NCBI GenBank assembly: GCA_946886075.1
Contig: CAMPHR010000034.1
Location: forward strand, 1 to 29,203
Direction: 5' to 3'
Source: an uncultured Novosphingobium sp.
Lineage (GTDB): Bacteria > Pseudomonadota > Alphaproteobacteria > Sphingomonadales > Sphingomonadaceae
DNA: 29,203 nt
Under the pieces are notes generated by a model. The model ran no database searches and was not told the DNA's origin. It was given only the letters and a program-made list of their open reading frames with translations. Both the position numbers and the translations under genes were made by a program. Each line of letters opens with the position of its first letter. Position 1 is the stretch's first letter. Positions 23,427 through 29,203 of this stretch are shown one piece after another.

Positions 23427-25058
23427 ATGAGCGACGGCATTTTCATCGGCCTTGGCGCAGCTGATTCAGGCGGCGGCATTCCTCAGACGCTCAACTTGCG
23501 CCGAGCTAACCGCCATGGCCTGATCGCAGGCGCTACGGGCACGGGCAAGACGGTGACGCTGCAGGGGATCGCGGAGAGTTTTTCCGCCCTCGGGGTTCCG
23601 GTCTTCCTCGCCGATGTAAAAGGCGACTTGTCCGGCATCGCCATGGCGGGATCACCCACGGCGAAAAATGCCGACAAGCTGGTCGCGCGCGCAAAGGAGA
23701 TCGGCGTAGCGGATTACAGCTATGCCGATAATCCCGCGATCTTTTGGGACCTTTATGGTGAGCAGGGTCATCCGATCCGCACCACCGTAAGCGAAATGGG
23801 GCCACTGCTCCTCGCCCGGCTGATGGGCCTGAACGAGACGCAGGAGGGCGTGCTCTCCATCGCATTCCGATATGCTGATGAGGAGGGCCTGCTGCTCCTC
23901 GACCTTGGCGACCTGCAATCCATGCTGGCTTATTGCGCGGAAGATGCGGAAGAACTTTCCAGCCGATATGGGAATGTGACCAAGGCAAGCGTCGGCGCGA
24001 TCCAGCGCCAGCTTCTGCAACTCGACAGCCAGGGTGGCGGCCACTTCTTTGGCGAGCCAGCGCTCGACATTCACGATTTCCTCAAGGTCGATGATCAGGG
24101 GCGCGGTTATGTGAACATCCTGGCAGCCGACAAGCTGATGCAGAGCCCGAAGCTCTACGCCACTTTCCTCCTTTGGCTATTGAGCGAGCTGTTCGAAACG
24201 CTCCCTGAGGTTGGTGACCCTGACAAGCCGGTCCTCGTCTTCTTCTTTGACGAGGCGCATATGCTGTTCGATGACGCCCCCAAGGCGCTGACGGACAAGA
24301 TCGAGCAGGTCGTTCGGCTGATCCGGTCGAAGGGCGTCGGCGTTTATTTCGTGACCCAGAACCCGATCGACATCCCCGAAGAGGTGGCAGGCCAGTTGGG
24401 TAATCGCATCCAGCACGCGTTGCGCGCCTTCACTCCGCGCGACCAAAAGGCAATTAAGGCGGCCGCCGAGACATTCCGCGTCAACCCGGATCTGGATGTC
24501 GAGACCGCCATCACTGAGCTGAAGGTGGGCGAAGCGCTGGTTTCGCTGCTTCAGGAGGATGGTTCGCCAGGGATTGTTCAGCGTACCCTGATCGCCCCTC
24601 CCCGCTCTCGCCTTGGCCCGGTCGATGCCAAGGAACGTGCGATTATCCAGTCCATCTCCCCCTGCGAAGGGAAATATGATGAGCTGGTCGATCGTGAGTC
24701 CGCCGAGGAGATATTGGCGGCCCGCGGTCAAGCCGCAGCCGCAGCCTCACAGGCCGCGAAGGCCAGGGTTGAAGCTGACAAGGCGGCAGCGGTCCAGGCA
24801 AAGCTGGAGGCAAAACAGCGCGAGGCGGAGCTGAAGGAGCAGGCGAAACGAGACGCCGCCGAAGCGCGAGAAGCCGCCAAGCCCTCTGCGCTGGACCGGG
24901 CGGTCCAATCGGCCACCCGTTCCGCCGCTTCATCGGTTGGACGGCAAGTCGCCAACGAACTTGGCCGCGCGGTATTCGGAGGTTCGAGCCGCCGATCTTC
25001 CAGCGGCGGCTTGGCGGGGCAACTCGTCCGCGGCATATTGGGTAGCCTGTTCAAATAG
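23427..25058 (+). CDS. HerA-like ATPase, DUF853/YjgR family
   Basis: A 543-residue ATPase of the DUF853 (YjgR) branch of the HerA/FtsK superfamily. Walker A is GATGTGKT (35-42), and Walker B is [10 protein letters not shown] (DEAH at 275-278). The C-terminal sensor region has [33 protein letters not shown], typical of the group. Residues from about 425 on form an Ala/Lys/Glu-rich coiled coil ([18 protein letters not shown]) ending in a Ser/Gly tail. Related HerA proteins pump DNA with NurA; YjgR itself has no established role. GGGGAG about 9 bases before ATG 23427 supports the start. No nuclease partner is nearby. It lies 120 bases after degP, separated by the long inverted repeat. Confidence 0.9.
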   Translation: MSDGIFIGLGAADSGGGIPQTLNLRRANRHGLIAGATGTGKTVTLQGIAESFSALGVPVFLADVKGDLSGIAMAGSPTAKNADKLVARAKEIGVADYSYADNPAIFWDLYGEQGHPIRTTVSEMGPLLLARLMGLNETQEGVLSIAFRYADEEGLLLLDLGDLQSMLAYCAEDAEELSSRYGNVTKASVGAIQRQLLQLDSQGGGHFFGEPALDIHDFLKVDDQGRGYVNILAADKLMQSPKLYATFLLWLLSELFETLPEVGDPDKPVLVFFFDEAHMLFDDAPKALTDKIEQVVRLIRSKGVGVYFVTQNPIDIPEEVAGQLGNRIQHALRAFTPRDQKAIKAAAETFRVNPDLDVETAITELKVGEALVSLLQEDGSPGIVQRTLIAPPRSRLGPVDAKERAIIQSISPCEGKYDELVDRESAEEILAARGQAAAAASQAAKARVEADKAAAVQAKLEAKQREAELKEQAKRDAAEAREAAKPSALDRAVQSATRSAASSVGRQVANELGRAVFGGSSRRSSSGGLAGQLVRGILGSLFK

Positions 25059-25083
25059 GACGTGGCTTTGGAGGAGACGCAGG

Positions 25084-25488
25084 ATGCGTATCGGAAACAC
25101 TGTGATTTGCGCCCTGGCCTTCACTGTCGCATCGCCAGTTGAGGCGCAGGACTATCGCGATCTGCACCGCGCGGCCGATGCGGCGATCGTCAGCGATATC
25201 GTGCGCGACCGGCAAGCTGAGCGTGAGGCGAAGCGACAGCCTTATACCTCTCCCGCCTATGGTTCCATCCGCAGCTCCAGGGCTGCACGCGATGCCTGTG
25301 CAGCCAAGGCGCGGCAGGAGGCGGGTTCCGGCGCGCGCATATTGGGACGTGTGGACGCAAGGTCGATGGCAACCGGTTGGGAGGTTGAGGGCATGGTCAG
25401 CCCCGCCGGTGGCGAGCAATCCGTCCCCTTTGTCTGTTCCGTCCGCAATGGGTCGGTGAGCGGCATTCTGCTGGACCCGGATCGCTAA
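25084..25488 (+). CDS. small secreted protein of unknown function
   Basis: A 134-residue protein I do not recognise. A signal peptide (1 to about 21, MRIGNTVICALAFTVASPVEAQ) suggests export. After it comes a charged helix (about 24-52, rich in Asp, Arg, Ala). Two cysteines, Cys72 (ARDACAAKA) and Cys118 (VPFVCSVRNG), could form a disulfide. The C-terminal half (WEVEGMVSP, FVCSVRNGSVSGI) looks beta-rich, of a kind seen in small sphingomonad periplasmic proteins. AGGAG lies about 10 bases before ATG 25084, and the start is 25 bases after the HerA-like stop, so it may be cotranscribed. A stem-loop lies after it. No function is claimed. Confidence 0.8.
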   Translation: MRIGNTVICALAFTVASPVEAQDYRDLHRAADAAIVSDIVRDRQAEREAKRQPYTSPAYGSIRSSRAARDACAAKARQEAGSGARILGRVDARSMATGWEVEGMVSPAGGEQSVPFVCSVRNGSVSGILLDPDR

Positions 25489-25506
25489 CTTTTCAAAAGC
25501 GATGCA

Positions 25507-25536
25507 AGCAGGAGTTTTGCGGTTGCAAAAACTGCT
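25507..25536 (+). terminator. stem-loop after the small secreted protein
   Basis: AGCAG (25507-25511) and TTTTGC (25515-25520) pair with GCAAAA (25525-25530) and CTGCT (25532-25536) around a GGTT loop, with an internal bulge. It has no long T-run after it and is a weak terminator candidate. Nearby CGCAATTGCG (25555-25564) is a 10-bp palindrome, 29 bases before the transporter start, of unknown meaning. Confidence 0.45.
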
Positions 25537-25593
25537 GTTGCCATTCTCTACCAGCGCAATTGCGTATCGTGCCACAGGCGGTAAGAAAATCTC

Positions 25594-26898
25594 ATGAAGC
25601 CGCCTGCCGACTCCCGCCATCCGTTGCGCTTCGGCGATTTCCGCGCCTATCTGCTGGGACGGCTGGCGGGGGTGCTGGCACAATATGGCATGATGACGGT
25701 CCTCGGCTGGCAGGCATATAATGTCGCCCGGGAAAGCATGAGCCCGTCGGGCGCCGCGGCTCAGCTTGGCCTCATCGGCTTGGCGCAATTCGTCCCTTTG
25801 TTTTTCCTTACCCCTCTGACCGGTTGGGTGGCCGATCATTTCGACAGGCGCACCATCGCTCGGCTGACATTGACGATGCTGATGGTCGCGTCGGGGCTGC
25901 TGGCTTTCGCAACTTATGAGGGCTGGGTGACCCTGCCCTTGATCTTCGCGACAGCGGCAGTCGTGGGGATCGCTCGCGCATTCAATGGACCCGCCTATAA
26001 TGCTCTGGCGCCCAATCTGGTGCCGCGCGACGTGCTCCCTAACGCGATTGCCCTATCCAGCGTTGCCTGGCAGGCGGGCATGATCATTGGTCCGGCGCTG
26101 GGCGGATATGTCTACGCGATGACTTCATGGGGCGCTTACGCTGCCGCGGCATGCCTGTTCGCGGTGTCGCTGGGCGGCATGCTGTTGATCGGACCCGTCC
26201 CACAGCCGCCCCGCGATACAAGCCGCCATCCCGTTCGGCAGATGCTGGACGGCCTCACCTATGTGCGGTCGAACCGGCTCGTCCTCGCCACCATCACGCT
26301 GGATCTTTTCGCGGTGCTGCTGGCAGGAGCGACGGCCCTGCTGCCAGTCTATGCGCGCGATATCCTGAAGGTTGGATCGGCGGGGCTCGGCCATCTGGCT
26401 GCGTCGCCAGCCATAGGGGCGGGGATCGTCGCGCTCTTCTTCTCCTTTCGTCCCATGCGATCGGAAGTCGGGCTGAAGATGCTGGCGGCCGTCATCATCT
26501 TTGGGCTTTCCACGATCCTGTTCGGCGCGACAGCCTTCATTCCCCGCAACATCGCGATGGAGATCGGCATCGGTGCATTGGTGCTGCTGGGCGCTGCTGA
26601 CATGGTGTCTGTCTATGTTCGCCAGTCATTGATCCAGCTGCACACGCCCGACGCCATGCGCGGCCGGGTGTCCAGCCTCTCGCAACTCACCATTTCAGCG
26701 TCCAATGAGCTGGGCGAAGCGGAATCCGGTTTTCTCGCCGCGCTTGTGGGGCCGGTCGTCGCAGTGATTGGCGGCGGCATCGGCGCGATCCTGATTACCC
26801 TCGTTTGGGCAAGACTCTTTCCAGAATTGCGCCTTGCACGTACCTTTGACCCACCCGACTTACGGGAGGCCGACATCAGCCAGGAGAAGGCCAAATGA
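25594..26898 (+). CDS. MFS transporter, MFS_3/EntS-like
   Basis: A 434-residue major facilitator protein with about 12 membrane helices, closest in pattern to MFS_3 (PF05977), the group with the enterobactin exporter EntS and many uncharacterised permeases. Visible signs are the N-terminal [15 protein letters not shown], the loop motif [14 protein letters not shown], and the helix [30 protein letters not shown], with [17 protein letters not shown] late in the protein. It likely exports a small molecule; the substrate is unknown. The ATG (25594) has a weak upstream AAGAAAA. It overlaps cysK by 4 bases (ATGA). Being near cysteine synthase does not tell the substrate. Confidence 0.88.
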   Translation: MKPPADSRHPLRFGDFRAYLLGRLAGVLAQYGMMTVLGWQAYNVARESMSPSGAAAQLGLIGLAQFVPLFFLTPLTGWVADHFDRRTIARLTLTMLMVASGLLAFATYEGWVTLPLIFATAAVVGIARAFNGPAYNALAPNLVPRDVLPNAIALSSVAWQAGMIIGPALGGYVYAMTSWGAYAAAACLFAVSLGGMLLIGPVPQPPRDTSRHPVRQMLDGLTYVRSNRLVLATITLDLFAVLLAGATALLPVYARDILKVGSAGLGHLAASPAIGAGIVALFFSFRPMRSEVGLKMLAAVIIFGLSTILFGATAFIPRNIAMEIGIGALVLLGAADMVSVYVRQSLIQLHTPDAMRGRVSSLSQLTISASNELGEAESGFLAALVGPVVAVIGGGIGAILITLVWARLFPELRLARTFDPPDLREADISQEKAK

Positions 26899-27824
26899 AA
26901 GCTGCCAATATTCTCGAAACCATCGGCAACACGCCGCATATCCGGGTGAGCCGTCTGTTTTCCGACGCGCCGGAAGGGGCCGAGGTGTGGATCAAGTCGG
27001 AACGCTCCAACCCGGGCGGTTCGATCAAGGACCGTATTGCCCTCGCGATGATCGAGGCGGCCGAGGCGTCAGGTGATCTGAAGCCGGGCGGCACCATCAT
27101 CGAACCGACGTCCGGCAATACCGGCGTGGGCCTGGCCATGGTTGCGGCCGTGAAGGGCTACAAGCTCATCCTGGTCATGCCGGAAAGCATGTCGGTGGAG
27201 CGGCGACGGCTGATGCTGGCCTATGGCGCGTCGTTCGACCTGACCCCGAGGGAAAAAGGCATGAAGGGCGCGATCGAGCGCGCGCTTGAGTTGATCGAGC
27301 AAACGCCCGGATCGTGGATGCCGCAGCAGTTCGAAAACAGCGCGAACATCGATGTGCATGTCCGCACGACCGCACAGGAAATCGCGGCCGACTTCGCCGA
27401 CAGCCCGCTCGATGTGCTGATTACTGGCGTTGGGACAGGGGGTCACATCACCGGCGTTGCCGAGGTGCTGAAAAAGCTTTGGCCCAATTTGAAGGTCTAT
27501 GCGGTCGAGCCCACACTTTCGCCTGTCATCAGCGGTGGCCAGCCCGGCCCCCATCCCATCCAGGGCATCGGCGCTGGCTTCATCCCCGCGAACCTGCATA
27601 CCCAATTGTTGGATGGCGTGATTCAGGTCGATCCGGCGGATGCCAAGGAATATGCTCGCCGTGCTGCGCGGGAGGAAGGCATGCTGGTGGGCATTTCTTC
27701 CGGTGCGACGCTCGCTGCGATCGCGCAGAAGTTGAAGGAACTGGCACCAGGCAGCCGCGTTCTGGGCTTCAACTATGACACTGGCGAGCGCTATTTGTCC
27801 GTGCCCGATTTCCTGCCCGAATAG
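26895..27824 (+). CDS. cysK: cysteine synthase A (O-acetylserine sulfhydrylase)
   Basis: A 309-residue PLP enzyme that makes cysteine from O-acetylserine and sulfide, normal family length. PLP lysine Lys45 is in [11 protein letters not shown]; the substrate loop TSGNTG is at 72-77; the phosphate-binding [10 protein letters not shown] is at about 178-187; and the C-terminal GISSGAT is at about 263-269. It ends in [15 protein letters not shown], the region close to CysK. It starts inside the transporter stop codon (4-base overlap), so it is coupled to it. The CysK call is firm; a CysM-like preference cannot be excluded from sequence alone. Confidence 0.95.
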   Translation: MKAANILETIGNTPHIRVSRLFSDAPEGAEVWIKSERSNPGGSIKDRIALAMIEAAEASGDLKPGGTIIEPTSGNTGVGLAMVAAVKGYKLILVMPESMSVERRRLMLAYGASFDLTPREKGMKGAIERALELIEQTPGSWMPQQFENSANIDVHVRTTAQEIAADFADSPLDVLITGVGTGGHITGVAEVLKKLWPNLKVYAVEPTLSPVISGGQPGPHPIQGIGAGFIPANLHTQLLDGVIQVDPADAKEYARRAAREEGMLVGISSGATLAAIAQKLKELAPGSRVLGFNYDTGERYLSVPDFLPE

Positions 27825-27842
27825 GTCTAAGCTAGGCAAGGA

Positions 27843-29162
27843 ATGATCGACACAACCACCAGCAGCCAGCCGCATCGCGCGATGTGGCTGATCTGGCTTC
27901 TGCTGTTCGCTGGCCTCCCAGCGCTGGTGGCGCGGTGGGAGGCACGTGCGCCTGCGGCGGAAGCGGCACGGGTGGCGCTGGTGCAGCGGGCGCGGTTGAA
28001 GCGGCCTCCCACAGCGGCTCCAGTGGTCCAGCCGGTGGAGCTTTACGCCCTGGATCGCGATCAGGCGCGGGTGTTGAATGAAGCCGTGCCCTTTTCTCAT
28101 TTGCCAAACCCGGCGGCGCGGCCTTTCCTGTTCAACGGATCGGAAAGCGATCTCGCGCGGGCAACCGACTGCCTGGCGGCTGCGCAGCTCTACGAAGCGG
28201 GAGACGACGCCGTCGGCGAGCGGGCGGTGGCGCAGGTGGTGCTGAACCGTGTCCGGCATCCTGCTTTCCCCAAGACGGTGTGCGGCGTCGTCTTTCAAGG
28301 GCAGGAGCGGTCTACCGGCTGTCAGTTCACCTTTACCTGCGATGGCGCGCTGGCGCGGACGCCCAGTCCGGCCGCTTGGGATCGGGCGCGGGAAATTGCG
28401 CGGGCAGCCCTTGCTGGCAAGGTGTTCAAGCCGGTGGGCTATGCCACCCATTATCACACGGATTGGGTGGTGCCCTATTGGAGCAGCAGCCTGGACAAGA
28501 TCACGGCGGTGGGGACGCATCTCTTCTTCCGCTGGCGTGGCTGGTGGGGGACGCCGCCTGCGTTCCGTTTGGCGCGGCAGAGCGTCGAGCCTGTGATTGG
28601 ACGGATCGCGCAGCTGTCGATGGCGCATAGGGATGGAGGCAGCGAATTGCCCGGCGTCCTGGTGCCGGGTGCGTCTGAACTTGCGGCTTTGACGGCCAAG
28701 CCGCAGGAGGCGATCGGCGCGGCTTCGGTTGGCCAGATCATGGGCGGGGTCAGGCTGATCGCGATCGCTCCGGGGGCGAGAGCCTTTCTGGTGGAATTGG
28801 GCAAGGCGACGGCGGCGGACAACTGGCCGGTGATGGCGCAGACTTTTTGCGCGGGGCGGCTGGAATGCCGGATCATGGCGTGGCGAGCGGGGATTGCTCC
28901 GCCGGGCTTTCCATTGTCGGGGGATCAGCTGGAAAATATGAGCTTCGCCTATATCCACAATGCCGGGACGGGATTGCAGCGGGCGTTGTGGAATTGCGGG
29001 CAAACGCCGCGGGAGGACCGGGGCGAATGCATGCGGCAGCGGGTGCCGGTGGAGCAGGTCAAGGTAGCGCCGCCGCCGCTGGAAGGGGTGCGGAAGAAGG
29101 AGCGGTTTGAGACGGTGACGATTGCTCCGCCGAATAGAGTCATGAATGAAGTGGCGAATTAA
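27843..29162 (+). CDS. cell wall hydrolase, SleB/CwlJ (Hydrolase_2) family
   Basis: A 439-residue protein. One N-terminal hydrophobic segment (about 14-30, MWLIWLLLFAGLPALVA) is a membrane anchor or signal. The SleB domain (PF07486) is at about 108-230: DCLAAAQLYEAGDDAVGERAVAQVVLNRVRHPAFPKTVC has the catalytic Glu118, with TGCQFTFTCDGA and YATHYHTDWVVPYW following. Such domains act as lytic enzymes on peptidoglycan. The C-terminal ~200 residues (from about 240) are not recognised. AGGCAAGGA precedes the ATG directly. It starts 18 bases after the cysK stop. Its codons end more often in G than those of the glutamate dehydrogenase gene. The 41 bases after the stop hold only a T-rich stretch. Confidence 0.88.
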   Translation: MIDTTTSSQPHRAMWLIWLLLFAGLPALVARWEARAPAAEAARVALVQRARLKRPPTAAPVVQPVELYALDRDQARVLNEAVPFSHLPNPAARPFLFNGSESDLARATDCLAAAQLYEAGDDAVGERAVAQVVLNRVRHPAFPKTVCGVVFQGQERSTGCQFTFTCDGALARTPSPAAWDRAREIARAALAGKVFKPVGYATHYHTDWVVPYWSSSLDKITAVGTHLFFRWRGWWGTPPAFRLARQSVEPVIGRIAQLSMAHRDGGSELPGVLVPGASELAALTAKPQEAIGAASVGQIMGGVRLIAIAPGARAFLVELGKATAADNWPVMAQTFCAGRLECRIMAWRAGIAPPGFPLSGDQLENMSFAYIHNAGTGLQRALWNCGQTPREDRGECMRQRVPVEQVKVAPPPLEGVRKKERFETVTIAPPNRVMNEVAN

Positions 29163-29203
29163 AAGCGTTTTGGGCGGATTTTCCTATTTTTCCTATTTGG
29201 GTG

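Noticed and set aside
25594..27824. MFS transporter plus cysK as a siderophore or diaminopropionate synthesis pair
   Set aside because: EntS-like export and SbnA-like enzymes were considered, but the PLP enzyme has ordinary CysK motifs and no other biosynthesis gene is present.
27069..29003. 644-codon open frame on the minus strand, antisense to cysK and the SleB gene
   Set aside because: Runs opposite two clearly recognised genes, has an Arg/Pro/His-rich composition typical of GC-rich shadow frames, and shows no domain.

Overview
The window looks like chromosomal DNA from a GC-rich alphaproteobacterium, most likely a sphingomonad (Sphingobium, Novosphingobium or Sphingomonas type). Reasons: the roughly 180-kDa NAD-glutamate dehydrogenase, a PAS_5-type protein, the paired phbB and small ribbon-helix-helix genes beside hemH, an EcfG-like promoter, and the ATCCCAGC-GAAA-GCTGGGAT repeat, a type I know from sphingomonad genomes. 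Genus and species cannot be fixed from the sequence. I see no insertion sequence, integrase, phage gene, CRISPR array or broken gene. The longest gap between genes is about 250 bases.

Layout. (1) 1-6363: the 5' part of a tRNA-Thr(CGU) on the minus strand, then a PAS_5 protein and the giant NAD-dependent glutamate dehydrogenase on plus. (2) 6409-9618, plus: a tight cluster of a PepSY-type membrane protein, a DUF2271 protein, a DUF4198 protein and an ApbE flavin transferase. (3) 9632-13732, minus, converging on it: a TonB-dependent siderophore receptor, TonB and a PiuC-like Fe(II)/2OG dioxygenase. (4) 13802-19601, minus: mrp/apbC, a CoA-binding protein, an orphan IorB-like molybdenum hydroxylase subunit, hemH, phbB and a ribbon-helix-helix protein. 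(5) 19675-23306, plus: hflK, hflC and a DegP/HtrA protease. (6) 23427-29162, plus: a HerA-like (DUF853) ATPase, a small secreted protein, an MFS_3 transporter overlapping cysK, and a SleB-type cell wall hydrolase.

The most interesting part is 6550-13830. The DUF2271 protein carries a Dxx[ST]GA[ST] flavinylation motif (DGITGAT, residues 96-102), and the enzyme that attaches FMN to such motifs, ApbE, is encoded two genes downstream. The PepSY membrane protein has histidines beside its membrane helices and could carry electrons across the inner membrane. The facing operon imports a ferric siderophore. Both operons have a candidate promoter with a TGCGA-N5-TCGC type palindrome at exactly the same place in a 17-bp spacer between -35 and -10, and a related palindrome precedes tonB. 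I infer a co-regulated, probably Fur-controlled, iron acquisition system: outer-membrane uptake plus periplasmic, covalently bound flavin reduction of iron.

The rest is mostly housekeeping: nitrogen metabolism, heme and Fe-S assembly, membrane and envelope protein quality control, cysteine synthesis and cell wall turnover. All assignments come from reading motifs; no database search was run.
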